The translations under genes and the position numbers were made by a program. Of a DNA stretch of 64,000 bases, positions 8,723 to 17,450 are shown in pieces (the stretch's first letter is position 1; each line of letters begins with the position of its first letter). Below the pieces are notes generated by a model that saw only the letters and a program-made list of their open reading frames with translations, was not told the origin of the DNA and made no database searches. The stretch is from Thalassospira lucentensis. Its GTDB lineage: Bacteria; Pseudomonadota; Alphaproteobacteria; Rhodospirillales; Thalassospiraceae. The DNA is taken from contig NZ_LPVY01000020.1 of NCBI RefSeq assembly GCF_001613805.1, positions 147,486 to 211,485 of the forward strand, written 5' to 3'.

Positions 8723-8739
8723 TGATATCTTAGATATCA
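8723..8739. promoter_or_regulatory. palindrome TGATATC-N3-GATATCA upstream of the XRE gene
   Basis: Perfect 7-bp inverted repeat with a 3-bp spacer, 63 bp before the XRE start codon, with a partial GATATC-like flank. It is the size and symmetry expected of a Cro/CI-type operator, so autoregulation is a reasonable inference. It may also lie in the pyrE promoter region. Confidence 0.5.
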
Positions 8740-8801
8740 TAATTGCAGTTTCAGATACCTTTTGTTAGGCTTCGGTCATGTTTGGATAGAGGGTTTGCTT
8801 C

Positions 8802-9089
8802 ATGATCACCGCAGGACAAATGCGCGCGGCGCGTGCGTTGCTGGGCATTGATCAGAAAACACTGGCTGAGATGGCCGGGATTTCTGTGCCAACCATCCAG
8901 CGGATGGAGTCCAGCAAGGGCAATGTGCGCGGTGTGGTCGATACGCTGGCCAAGGTGGTTGATGCACTTGACCGGGCCGGGATCGAGCTGATTGGTGATC
9001 AGGCACCGAGCATTGCGACCGGACGCGGTGTGCGCCTGAAGGAACCAGAAACACGACCTGCCCGGGATAGCGGGCAGGGCGAGGAATAA
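8802..9089 (+). CDS. XRE (Cro/CI)-family small DNA-binding protein
   Basis: A 95-residue protein with one HTH_3 domain in residues 6-62 (ARALLGIDQKTLAEMAGISVPTIQRME) and a charged, disordered tail. This short single-HTH type is common in alphaproteobacteria next to transporter genes. It precedes the SulP gene by 35 bp and may be cotranscribed with it. Confidence 0.82.
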   Translation: MITAGQMRAARALLGIDQKTLAEMAGISVPTIQRMESSKGNVRGVVDTLAKVVDALDRAGIELIGDQAPSIATGRGVRLKEPETRPARDSGQGEE

Positions 9090-9124
9090 AACGCAACGAA
9101 TTTTGCGACGGCGACCGCCGACTT

Positions 9125-10900
9125 ATGCCGACGATCCCGCCGCCTTTTGCAAGGCTGCCGGAGACTATGGAAACCAGAAGCTCGAAGATCAATCCGGCAT
9201 CCGAACCCGGATATGCCGACCTGTTTACACCGAAACTTGTTACCGTCCTGCGCGAAGGATACGGACTTAACGAGCTTCGCGCCGATGCGATTGCCGGTTT
9301 GACGGTGGCGATTGTCGCCCTGCCGCTATCGATGGCGATCGCAATTGCATCGGGCGTTTCTCCGGCGCAGGGGCTTTATACGGCGATTGTCGGTGGCATT
9401 CTGGTGTCGCTTCTGGGCGGCAGCCGTTTTCAGATCGGTGGGCCGGCGGGGGCGTTTATCGTTCTGGTTGCGGGCACGGTGCAGGCGCACGGGCTGGAAG
9501 GGTTGCTTATTGCAACCATTCTGTCAGGCGTGATGTTGCTTGCCATCGGGGCACTGAAGCTTGGCACCTATATCAAATTCATTCCCTATCCGGTGACGGT
9601 TGGCTTTACCGCCGGGATTGCGGTGATCATTTTCGCAAGCCAGATCAAGGATTTGCTGGGGCTGACCCTGTCGGGGGCGGAGCCGGGGCCGCTTCTGGAA
9701 AAACTTCCGGCGATCTGGGCCGCTTTGCCGGGGATTGATCTTGTGACGGTTGCACTTTCCGGGGCGACGATCCTTGTGATCATCGGCACCAAACGGGTGC
9801 GTCCGCACTGGCCGGGCATGTTGATTGCCGTCGCCGGGGCCGGGTTGGCAACGGCATTTTTCAATCTGCCGGTATCAACCATCGGCAGCGTCTTTGGTGG
9901 TATACCAGGCGATTTTCCGGCACCGGCCCTACCGGAATTCACCCTTGAGAAAGTGCAGGCGGTTTTGCCCAACGCAATTGCATTTGCACTTCTGGGCGCC
10001 ATTGAATCGCTGCTATCAGCCGTGGTGGCCGATGGCATGACCGGGCGGCATCACCGGTCGAACTGCGAACTGGTGGCCCAAGGCGTGGCCAATATGGCAT
10101 CGGGCCTGTTTGGTGGCATATGCGTGACCGGCACGATTGCGCGCACCGCGACCAATGTCCGTGCGGGTGCGCATGGTCCGGTTGCCGGGGTTCTGCATGC
10201 GCTGTTTTTGCTGCTGTTCATTCTGGTGGCAGCCCCGCTGGCAAGTTTCATTCCGCTGGCAAGTCTGGCCGGGGTGCTGGCGGTCGTCGCGTGGAACATG
10301 ATCGAAAAGCATGCCTTTGCTACCTTGCTGCGTGCATCGCGCGGTGATGCGGCGGTGTTGCTGGCGACGTTCCTGCTGACGATTTTCCGTGACCTGCTGG
10401 AGGCCATTGTGGTCGGCTTTGCCTTGGGATCGGTCCTGTTTATCCAGCGGATGTCAAAAACGACCGCAATTGCCACCCACAGCCCGTTTGTGTCCGAAGA
10501 CCGGGCGGATGGCACGACCGGCGGGGCCGGGGCATCGGGTATTTCATCGACAACCGATCCTGACATCATGATTTACCGGATTACCGGCGTGTTCTTTTTC
10601 GGGGCCGCGGCATCCATCGGATCGGTTCTGGACCGGATTGGTGATACGCATAAGGCGCTGATCATTGATTTTGCTGCCGTGCCGTTTCTTGATTCAACCG
10701 CGGCCAATACGATTGCCGGGCTGGCAAGCAAGACACGCGGACGCGGGATCGAGGTCATTCTGACCGGCACATCGCATGACCTTCGGCGGGAACTGTTTGC
10801 GCACGGCATCAAGCCGCCGCTGGTTCATTATGAAACCGATATCGAGACGGCGGTGGTGCGGCTTCGGGCGCATGGGGTGCGTGACGTCACTGCATCCTGA
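9125..10900 (+). CDS. SulP-family anion transporter with STAS domain
   Basis: A 591-residue inner-membrane transporter. The sulfate-permease motif region lies near residues 55-85 (AGLTVAIVALPLSMAIAIASGVSPAQGLYTAI), followed by about ten to twelve hydrophobic segments and a cytoplasmic STAS domain from about residue 485 (IMIYRITGVFFFGAAAS to the DFAAVPFLDSTAANTI loop). SulP proteins carry sulfate, bicarbonate or dicarboxylates; the substrate cannot be fixed here. ATG 9125 has no clear ribosome site; ATG 9167 follows GGAG closely and is an alternative start. Likely cotranscribed with the upstream XRE gene. Confidence 0.85.
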   Translation: MPTIPPPFARLPETMETRSSKINPASEPGYADLFTPKLVTVLREGYGLNELRADAIAGLTVAIVALPLSMAIAIASGVSPAQGLYTAIVGGILVSLLGGSRFQIGGPAGAFIVLVAGTVQAHGLEGLLIATILSGVMLLAIGALKLGTYIKFIPYPVTVGFTAGIAVIIFASQIKDLLGLTLSGAEPGPLLEKLPAIWAALPGIDLVTVALSGATILVIIGTKRVRPHWPGMLIAVAGAGLATAFFNLPVSTIGSVFGGIPGDFPAPALPEFTLEKVQAVLPNAIAFALLGAIESLLSAVVADGMTGRHHRSNCELVAQGVANMASGLFGGICVTGTIARTATNVRAGAHGPVAGVLHALFLLLFILVAAPLASFIPLASLAGVLAVVAWNMIEKHAFATLLRASRGDAAVLLATFLLTIFRDLLEAIVVGFALGSVLFIQRMSKTTAIATHSPFVSEDRADGTTGGAGASGISSTTDPDIMIYRITGVFFFGAAASIGSVLDRIGDTHKALIIDFAAVPFLDSTAANTIAGLASKTRGRGIEVILTGTSHDLRRELFAHGIKPPLVHYETDIETAVVRLRAHGVRDVTAS

Positions 10901-11012
10901 TTTGCTGCCACGGAGACAGGGATAACCCCCCAAGCCCTTGTCAGGCATTGGCAAAGTCCGGTTTTGGGTTTATTTGGTATAGCTTTACCGAATTAAGCGG
11001 AAAGGCACTGCT

Positions 11013-11801
11013 ATGTCGCAGGAAACCGGACTCGTCGTCGATATCAATGACGGCGGTATTGCAACCATCACCATTTCACAGCCGGAGCGCAAAAATGCGC
11101 TGACCAAGCCGATGTGGGGGGAACTTGCCCGGATTGCCGACGATCTTGGCGGGGACAGCAACCTGCGTTGCATCGTTATTCGCGGCGGCAGCGGGGCCGG
11201 ATTTGGGGCCGGGGCGGATGTTCATGAATTTGTTCGCGAACGTGACGGGTTTGAAAAGGCGCGCGATTACGGAATGCTCCATGCCGAGGCCTTGCAGGCG
11301 CTTCGGGTTTGCCAGCATCCAGTGATTGCCGCGATTGACGGGCCGTGCATTGGGGCGTCGTTTGTATTGGCTGCGGCCTGCGATTTGCGGATTGCAGCCG
11401 ATAATGCAAAATTCGCCGTGCCGCCGATGAAGCTTGGCGCGACGCTGGGCTATCCGGAATTGCAGATCATGCTGGATCTGCTGGGCGAAGCAGCCCTGTT
11501 TGAAATCCTGCTGGAAGGGCAGGTTTTTGACGCCGCGCGTGCGCACGAAATCGGCTTTATCGCCCGCCATGTGTCGCTTGATGAATTTGATGCGGAAGTA
11601 ACGGCGACAGCGGCCCGAATTGCCGGGGGCGCACCCATCACCCAACGCCTGCACAAAAAAATGATCAACCGCCTGAAAGAAGGTGGTGCCATCGGTGCCA
11701 AGGAATTTGACGAAGGATACCGCGCCTTTGACAGTGCGGATTTCAAGGAAGGCTACACCGCCTTTCTCGAAAAGCGAAAAGCGGTGTTTGAAGGCAGATA
11801 A
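11013..11801 (+). CDS. enoyl-CoA hydratase/isomerase family protein
   Basis: A 262-residue crotonase-superfamily enzyme. The oxyanion-hole segments are SGAGFGAGADVHEF (about 55-70) and IDGPCIGASFVLAAACDLRIA (about 105-125). The Glu pair typical of true hydratases is not obvious: the second position region reads KLGATLGYPE. The reaction could therefore be hydration, isomerisation or decarboxylation of an acyl-CoA. GGAAAGG precedes ATG 11013. Convergent with the DinB-like gene with only 8 bp between stops. Confidence 0.82.
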   Translation: MSQETGLVVDINDGGIATITISQPERKNALTKPMWGELARIADDLGGDSNLRCIVIRGGSGAGFGAGADVHEFVRERDGFEKARDYGMLHAEALQALRVCQHPVIAAIDGPCIGASFVLAAACDLRIAADNAKFAVPPMKLGATLGYPELQIMLDLLGEAALFEILLEGQVFDAARAHEIGFIARHVSLDEFDAEVTATAARIAGGAPITQRLHKKMINRLKEGGAIGAKEFDEGYRAFDSADFKEGYTAFLEKRKAVFEGR

Positions 11802-11809
11802 TCGTCAGA

Positions 11810-12319
11810 TCATAACGGCAAATCCGGTGTCAGCGGGACATCGGTGATGCCGTAATCCAGCCCCATCTTGTAAAGCTCGCTTGTGATTTGCGATCTGTGA
11901 TGGGTTTGGTGATTGAAAAGCTGCATCAGGAAAAGCTGGCGAGGCAATTTGCGGGTCACACCATCCAGCCCCATCAATTCGCGAATGTCATCCTGCCAGC
12001 CATGATCGCTGGAATCGACGAATTCGGCGATTGCCGCGTCGGTTTCGATCCGCATTTTGCCAAGAGTTTCGAAATCATCGGCCATGACGGTGCGGGCATC
12101 AAACGGTTCGGCCTGTCCGGTTTTCAGAATGCCGAGGATGCGGTGATCTATATACAGCAGATGATTAAGCGTTGCGTGGATCGAGCCAAAAAACATGCCG
12201 CGGTCACGGCGGCGTTCCTCGTCACCGATCTGATCACAAAGATCGTACAGAACACCATTTTGCCAGCTGTTATATTTGGCCATGGCGCGGCCGTAATCGT
12301 TGAAATTCATCTTTGCCAT
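11810..12319 (-). CDS. DinB-like four-helix protein
   Basis: A 169-residue protein of the DinB/YfiT-like superfamily of metal-binding four-helix bundles. Two of the usual histidine ligands are seen in SIHATLNHLLYIDHRI and the third site in MQLFNHQTHHRSQITSEL. Family members include thiol-dependent S-transferases, but most are uncharacterised. The start is at ATG 12319 after AAGGAG; an upstream frame to 12463 would overlap the transporter gene. It follows the bcr-like gene on the same strand by 37 bp, so it may be its operon partner. Confidence 0.8.
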   Translation of the reverse strand: MAKMNFNDYGRAMAKYNSWQNGVLYDLCDQIGDEERRRDRGMFFGSIHATLNHLLYIDHRILGILKTGQAEPFDARTVMADDFETLGKMRIETDAAIAEFVDSSDHGWQDDIRELMGLDGVTRKLPRQLFLMQLFNHQTHHRSQITSELYKMGLDYGITDVPLTPDLPL

Positions 12320-12356
12320 CTGGTGGGGCTCCTTGTTGGCATTAACCGGTCTGTAC

Positions 12357-13613
12357 TTAATCTGCGGCAACCGCGACGGTATCGTCGGTTTGGGCCGGGG
12401 CAGGCTGTTCGATCTGTTTTGCCTCGGCCACAAAATGAACCATGACATTGGCGAAAATGCCAAAGGCCAGCATCGATGCGGTCACGGGCAGAAGACTGCC
12501 GTCATGGACCTGCCCGATAATGGTGCCTGCCAATGCGCCGGTGGCAAACTGTATGGTCCCCATCAAGGCGGTGGCCGTCCCGCCGATATGTGGGAAATAC
12601 TGCATGAAGGCTGCGGTTGCGTTTGGTGCGGTCAGCCCGATCATGCCGACAGCAACCATCACCAGCGGCACCACAGCATATAGCGACGGCTCAAACGCAT
12701 TCACCGCAATGAACAATCCGATCACGGCCGCCAGTTGAAGGGCGGTGCCAATCGCAAGTATCTGATGGCATTCAAGCCGTTTCAGCAACGGATTGTTAAG
12801 CCGGTTGCAGATCACGATGACAATGACATTTGCCCCGAACAGATAGGGGAACTGGCTGGGTGACACGCCGAAATAATCAATATACATGAACGGGCTGTCG
12901 GTCAGGAAACTGAACATCACTGCACTGGCCCCGGTATGGGCCAGCATGAAACCAACTGCCTTGCGCGTACGCAGGACTTCCAGATAGGTCCACCACACCC
13001 GTCGTGCTGGTCCGGCATAGCGGGGGCGCAGTTTGGTGGTTTCGGGTAACTTGAACCACACAATCACCAGCATGATGCTGCCATATATGACCAGCAGGAC
13101 GAAAATCGCCTGCCACTGGAAATAGACCAGCAGGGCCGAACCAACCGTTGGCGCGACCAACGGGGCAATCATCATGATCACCGCGATCAGGGCAAACATG
13201 CGCGCGGCATCCTTGCCATCGAACAGGTCGCGCACCGATGCGCCGACAATCACAAGGGCAAAGCCGCCGCCAATCGCCTGGATAAAGCGCATGACGTTGA
13301 GCGAAAAAGAACTGTCGACGAAAATGATGATTGCACTGGTGATGATGTAAATCACCAGCCCGACCAGTGCGACCGGACGACGGCCAACGCGATCCGAGAG
13401 TGGCCCGCCAATCAGCTGCCCCAGAGCAAAACCAATCAGGAACATGCTGATTGATACTTCGACATTATGCGTCGGCGCGCCAAAATCTGCTGCCATTGCC
13501 GGAATGGCAGGCAGGTAGGTATCAATCGCAAATGGTGCGGTCGCGATCAGGGCGGCAAGCAGGATCGCAAGGCGCTGCGTATTGATCGGGGCGCTGGCAT
13601 CTGTATTCGCCAT
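12357..13613 (-). CDS. MFS drug exporter of the Bcr/CflA family
   Basis: A 418-residue inner-membrane transporter with twelve predicted helices. Helix 1 is LAILLAALIATAPFAIDTYLPAIPAMAADF, which is the Bcr/CflA signature start, and the loop 2-3 motif is GGPLSDRVGRRPV (about 67-79). These proteins expel drugs such as bicyclomycin or chloramphenicol, or sometimes amino-acid derivatives, using the proton gradient. It probably forms a two-gene unit with the downstream DinB-like gene. No regulator gene is adjacent. Confidence 0.88.
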   Translation of the reverse strand: MANTDASAPINTQRLAILLAALIATAPFAIDTYLPAIPAMAADFGAPTHNVEVSISMFLIGFALGQLIGGPLSDRVGRRPVALVGLVIYIITSAIIIFVDSSFSLNVMRFIQAIGGGFALVIVGASVRDLFDGKDAARMFALIAVIMMIAPLVAPTVGSALLVYFQWQAIFVLLVIYGSIMLVIVWFKLPETTKLRPRYAGPARRVWWTYLEVLRTRKAVGFMLAHTGASAVMFSFLTDSPFMYIDYFGVSPSQFPYLFGANVIVIVICNRLNNPLLKRLECHQILAIGTALQLAAVIGLFIAVNAFEPSLYAVVPLVMVAVGMIGLTAPNATAAFMQYFPHIGGTATALMGTIQFATGALAGTIIGQVHDGSLLPVTASMLAFGIFANVMVHFVAEAKQIEQPAPAQTDDTVAVAAD

Positions 13614-14013
13614 GACTTCCGTATCCGTTTCTTATGGTGGCAGGTGGGGCGTGATCCGTCCGGTTTCCAGTATCGGTCTTTACGGGCTTCCTTAATGCCA
13701 ACCGGAATGACAGGAAACGGGATATATCGCCAACACCCGGACAGCGGGCGGGGCGAAAATTCCGGTCAGAGATGGCAGTGGCATCAGGAAGGCCGCACCG
13801 TTACGGGTGGCGGGGCCGGGTGGATCGCAGCCTGAAACGATTCAATTTGTGCCATTATCCACGGAAATTCTGTTTTTTCCAGCCCGGCGATTTTGACAGC
13901 CTGAATATCAGCTATGCATATAACCGTCTGACGCGGCAAAAGAATACAGGCCGCAAAAGAAAACGGCACCCGCGATGGGGTGCCGTTTGCAAGGTTTTCA
14001 GTTCTCGCCTGAT
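13614..14013. other. intergenic region between dctM and the bcr-like gene
   Basis: About 400 bp with no credible gene. It contains the dctPQM terminator at 13961-13988 and, near 13614, the promoter side of the Bcr-like exporter. No clear repeats or operators were seen elsewhere in it. Confidence 0.6.
13955..13988 (-). terminator. intrinsic terminator of the dctPQM operon
   Basis: AAACGGCACCC (13961-13971) pairs perfectly with GGGTGCCGTTT (13978-13988) around a 6-nt loop, and the minus strand continues into TTTTCTTTTGC. It lies 26 bp after the dctM stop codon. Confidence 0.92.
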
Positions 14014-15420
14014 CTAATAGTTCATGACCTTTTCCGGGCCCATCAGCATGGTCGGAAGCCATGTCGAAATTGCCGGTATGTATGTCACGATGATCAGGAA
14101 GACCAGCAGGATCATCAGCCAAGGCAGGGCTGCACGAACCACCTGAACCAGTGACATGCCGGTGATACCCGACGTCACGAACAGGTTAAGCCCGACCGGC
14201 GGTGTGATCAGGCCGATTTCCATGTTCACAACCATGATGATGCCCAGATGGATCGGATCGATACCAAGCTTCATCGCAATCGGGAACAGGATCGGTGCCA
14301 TGATCAGAAGGATGGCCGAAGGTTCCATGAAGTTGCCCGCGATCAACAGAATGATGTTGACCACGATCAGGAAGGCCCAAGGTTCCAGACCCCAGTTGAT
14401 GATGGTTTCTGCAATGGTGTGCGGAATGCGTTCGGATGTCAGCACATGGGCAAACAGCATGGCGTTGGCAATGATGAACATCAGCATGATGGTCACTTTG
14501 CCAGACTCCAGCAGCACGTGGCGGATATCCTTGTCGAACGGGATCAGCGCGATGGCCTTGCCGATTTTAGGCAGGTTGTAGCCAATGATAGCGCCCACAC
14601 CCATGCCTTTTTCCGGAACCCAGGCAACACCCTTGATCGGGCCCATATCGCGATAAAACACGATAGCGACCAGCAGGGCATAGACGGATGCGACGGCTGC
14701 GGCTTCGGTCGGGGTAAAGATCCCGCCATAGATACCGCCCATGATCACAACCACCAGAAGCAGGCCACCGGATGCGGAAAACAGGCCTTCAAACCATTCC
14801 GAAGCGCTCGGACGATCCTGTTTGGGCAGCTTTTTGATCCGGGCGACAACATAGATCACCGCCATCAGCATCAGACCGGCAATCAGGCCGGGAATGACAC
14901 CGGCCAGGAACATGCGGCCGACCGACACCTGGGTTGCCGCGGCATAGACCACCATCACGATGGATGGCGGGATCAGAATGCCAAGCGTACCGGCGTTACA
15001 GATCACACCGGCGGCAAAGTTGCGCGGATAACCCGATTTGATCATGCCGGCGATCACCACCGAACCAATGGCAACAACCGTAGCCGGGCTGGAACCAGAA
15101 ACGGCGGCAAACAGCATACAGGCCAGGACGGACGCCATGGCAAGACCGCCATGGAACCAGCCAACCGTATCCACCGCAAAGCGGATCAGACGACGTGCCA
15201 CCCCGCCGGTCGACAGGAAGGTCGAGGCAAGGATGAAGAACGGAATGGCCAGAAGGGTGTAATGTTCCATCCCGTTGAACAGTTTTTCGATCAGGGTCGC
15301 AAGCGAGTCCGATCCAAAGAACAGGATGGTGGTGATGGATGACAGGCCCAGCGCCACGCCGATCGGGGTGCCAAGCGCCATCAACGCAAACAGCGTGATG
15401 AACAGATATGCGATTGTCAT
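14014..15420 (-). CDS. dctM: TRAP transporter large permease subunit (DctM)
   Basis: A 468-residue inner-membrane protein with about twelve helices; it is the ion-coupled transport subunit of a tripartite ATP-independent periplasmic importer. The DctM signature is seen in IGVALGLSSITTILFFG, AAVSGSSPATVVAIGSVVIAGM and in the C-terminal MEIGLITPPVGLNLFVTSGITGMSL. It is longer than many DctM proteins (about 425), with an insert around residues 270-310. It follows dctQ by 19 bp in the dctP-dctQ-dctM operon. Confidence 0.93.
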   Translation of the reverse strand: MTIAYLFITLFALMALGTPIGVALGLSSITTILFFGSDSLATLIEKLFNGMEHYTLLAIPFFILASTFLSTGGVARRLIRFAVDTVGWFHGGLAMASVLACMLFAAVSGSSPATVVAIGSVVIAGMIKSGYPRNFAAGVICNAGTLGILIPPSIVMVVYAAATQVSVGRMFLAGVIPGLIAGLMLMAVIYVVARIKKLPKQDRPSASEWFEGLFSASGGLLLVVVIMGGIYGGIFTPTEAAAVASVYALLVAIVFYRDMGPIKGVAWVPEKGMGVGAIIGYNLPKIGKAIALIPFDKDIRHVLLESGKVTIMLMFIIANAMLFAHVLTSERIPHTIAETIINWGLEPWAFLIVVNIILLIAGNFMEPSAILLIMAPILFPIAMKLGIDPIHLGIIMVVNMEIGLITPPVGLNLFVTSGITGMSLVQVVRAALPWLMILLVFLIIVTYIPAISTWLPTMLMGPEKVMNY

Positions 15421-15439
15421 TTAAGGCGTTCCCCCGCGA

Positions 15440-16015
15440 TCATTTATCGTTGTCGCGACGGACCATGCCGTCGGCCATGGCTTCGGCTTCATCGCCCTCG
15501 CCAATGGTTTCGATCGCCTCGCGTGCCTCGTCGGCAAGCGAGAATCCGTTTTGCTGACCCGAAAGAATACGCCACAGGACCTGTCCGAGACGGAACAGCA
15601 GTAACGCACCGCCAAGCGGCAGGATCAGATAGACCACCCACATCGGGATCGGGGAATCTTCGGCCTCGATACCGATCATGTGATAGAAGGCCATACTTTC
15701 CCAGCCGCCGTAAAGAATGAGCGCGGCATAGGTCATGCAGACCAGGGCAACAAAGATACCGGTGATGCGTTGGGCGGGTTTTGCAAACAGCTGGACAAGG
15801 GCATCGACCCCGATATGGGATCCGACCTTGACGCCATAAGACATGCCGAAAAGCACAAGCCAGGCAAACAGAAATTCGGTGATTTCCATCGACCAGGTCA
15901 TACCGGAATTGAAGCCGTAACGAAGAACGACATTGACGAAAGTCAGTACCGTCATGGCGGCGAGAAGGAGGGCAATAATGCCCTCCTCCAGCCGGTCAAC
16001 GACCGTTTTAATCAT
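15440..16015 (-). CDS. dctQ: TRAP transporter small permease subunit (DctQ)
   Basis: A 191-residue protein with four predicted membrane helices: IIALLLAAMTVLTFVNVVLRY, MEITEFLFAWLVLFGMSYGV, ITGIFVALVCMTYAALILYGG and a fourth near 120-145. It forms the membrane complex with DctM. The charged C-terminal extension (about 155-191, rich in Glu, Ala and Asp) is longer than usual. Located between dctP (29-bp gap) and dctM. Confidence 0.92.
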   Translation of the reverse strand: MIKTVVDRLEEGIIALLLAAMTVLTFVNVVLRYGFNSGMTWSMEITEFLFAWLVLFGMSYGVKVGSHIGVDALVQLFAKPAQRITGIFVALVCMTYAALILYGGWESMAFYHMIGIEAEDSPIPMWVVYLILPLGGALLLFRLGQVLWRILSGQQNGFSLADEAREAIETIGEGDEAEAMADGMVRRDNDK

Positions 16016-16044
16016 AGCGGTAACGGTCCTCTAGGTTCGAGGAA

Positions 16045-17043
16045 TTACTTGTTGCAGGCGGCGGCGGCTTCGATCAGATCGGCACCGATATCACCTTCGA
16101 ACTGCGCCCAGACAGGCTTCATGGCTTCGCGCCATGCTTTGACATCGTCAGGAGACGGTTTGACGATTTCGGTTTCGCCCGAGTCAACGATCAGCTGGCG
16201 CTGTTCGTCGGCCAGTTTGCCCGATAGACCGTTCGAGTATTCGGTTGCTTCGTCCATGGCCTGTTTCAGACCAGCCTGGATTTCCGGATCAAGACCGTCC
16301 CACCATTTGGTCGAGGTCACGACCAGATAGTCGAGCAGACCGTGGTTGGATTCAGTGATGTAATCCTGAACTTCGAAGAACTTCTGGGAATAGATGTTCG
16401 ACCAGGTGTTTTCCTGACCATCAACAACGCCGGTCTGAAGTGCCGAATAGGTTTCGGCGAATGCCATTTTCTGCGGGACGGCATCAACAGCTTCGAACTG
16501 GGCAGCAAGAACGTCCGAGCTCTGAATACGGAATTTCAGGCCAGCGGCATCAGCCGGGGTCAAAAGCGGCTTGTTGGCCGAAAGCTGTTTCAGGCCGTTG
16601 TGCCAGTAACCAAGACCGGTGAGACCCTTGTCAGCCATCGAAAGCAGAAGCTCCTGACCTTTTTCACCTTTCTGGAAGCATTCAACAGCTTCCATGTCGT
16701 TGAACAGGAACGGAAGATCGAACAGGCCGAGCTTCGAGGTCCATTTGCCGAATTTCGCAAGCGACGGTGCAGCAAGCTGAACGTCACCGCGGAGCATTGC
16801 CGGCAGAACCTTGTCGTCATCGAACAGCTGCGAGTTCGGGTAAATTTCGACTTTAACCTTGTCGCCAAGGATTTCTTCGGCACGCTTTTTGAAGAACTCA
16901 GCGCCCTGACCCTTCGGGGTGTTCGGGGCAACCACGTGAGCATATTTGACAACAACCTGTGCGGATGCTGCGCTGGTCATGCCAAGAACAGCTGCCATTG
17001 CAACGCTGGTTGCGAGAAGTTTTTTGGTAATCGGACGCATCAA
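16045..17043 (-). CDS. dctP: TRAP transporter periplasmic solute-binding protein (DctP)
   Basis: A 332-residue secreted binding protein with an N-terminal signal peptide ending near AASAQ (residues 1-29). The mature DctP fold includes the substrate-carboxylate arginine region GLKFRIQSSDVLAAQFEAVDAVPQKMAFAETYSALQTGVVDGQEN. C4-dicarboxylates (succinate, fumarate, malate) are the likely ligands, given the DctB/DctD regulators next door. GGGAG lies 8 bp before ATG 17043. It is the first gene of the operon, behind a sigma-54-type promoter. Confidence 0.93.
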   Translation of the reverse strand: MMRPITKKLLATSVAMAAVLGMTSAASAQVVVKYAHVVAPNTPKGQGAEFFKKRAEEILGDKVKVEIYPNSQLFDDDKVLPAMLRGDVQLAAPSLAKFGKWTSKLGLFDLPFLFNDMEAVECFQKGEKGQELLLSMADKGLTGLGYWHNGLKQLSANKPLLTPADAAGLKFRIQSSDVLAAQFEAVDAVPQKMAFAETYSALQTGVVDGQENTWSNIYSQKFFEVQDYITESNHGLLDYLVVTSTKWWDGLDPEIQAGLKQAMDEATEYSNGLSGKLADEQRQLIVDSGETEIVKPSPDDVKAWREAMKPVWAQFEGDIGADLIEAAAACNK

Positions 17044-17133
17044 TAGTCTCCCTATAAGCTTTGTGCGTTTTCCCAGTAGCGCGCCAGTTATCGGCGTCGT
17101 TCAGGTCGCCGTCTGGCGCTGGGGTGCAATACT

Positions 17134-17148
17134 GCAATTGCCGGGCCA
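17134..17148 (-). promoter_or_regulatory. sigma-54 (-24/-12) promoter of dctPQM
   Basis: The minus strand reads TGGCCCGGCAATTGC, with the invariant GG and GC separated by ten bases, as required for RpoN promoters (consensus TGGCAC-N5-TTGC). Transcription would start near 17122, leaving a leader of about 80 nt before the dctP start codon. Confidence 0.75.
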
Positions 17149-17246
17149 GTTCTGCATATCTGCCATTACGATAAGTAATATCAGCGGTTTGCGGTGTATT
17201 TCACGATGGTGCGGTGCAGCGTAAGTTCTTATTTTTGTTGTCTTTC

Positions 17247-17285
17247 CCGCACATCCCTCTTTCGCAATGTGCGGTCTTCCGCACA
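17247..17285. promoter_or_regulatory. inverted-repeat activator site, probably bound by DctD
   Basis: A perfect dyad TGTGCGG (17268-17274) / CCGCACA (17279-17285), with another CCGCACA half site at 17247-17253. It lies about 120-130 bp upstream of the -24/-12 element, the usual place for enhancer sites of sigma-54 activators. Assignment to DctD is inferred from the neighbouring gene. Confidence 0.65.
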
Positions 17286-17351
17286 ATATCTCAAGTTGAA
17301 AATGCAATTTTTTTATCGATTACGGGATTTTGGGCGCAATCAGGGTCTGCC

Positions 17352-17366
17352 ATTGGTAGGACCAAT
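17352..17366. promoter_or_regulatory. ATTGGT-N3-ACCAAT palindrome
   Basis: Perfect 15-bp dyad of the form bound by FCD-type GntR regulators such as PdhR and LldR. It lies just beyond the dctD stop codon and about 310 bp before dctP. A related TGGT-N3-ACCA element precedes the gntR gene at 36150. The role is inferred. Confidence 0.4.
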
Positions 17367-17450
17367 ACCAGAACTGTCTGGAAAAGCGGTTCCCGGCCGG
17401 TGGCGTTGGTAAAGCATGATCGACGCCTAAGGACACATTGCCAAGTGGTG

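Larger units (their letters stand above)
17044..17450. other. control region between dctBD and dctPQM
   Basis: About 400 bp without a gene. On the minus strand, from dctD toward dctP, it holds a TTGGT-N3-ACCAA-type palindrome (17352-17366), a TGTGCGG-N4-CCGCACA inverted repeat with flanking half sites (17247-17285), and a GG-N10-GC promoter (17134-17148). The layout fits an activator-dependent sigma-54 promoter for dctP. Confidence 0.7.

Noticed and set aside
14248..15342. Long His/Asp/Gly-rich frame on the plus strand
   Set aside because: Antisense shadow of dctM; skewed composition and no recognisable motif.
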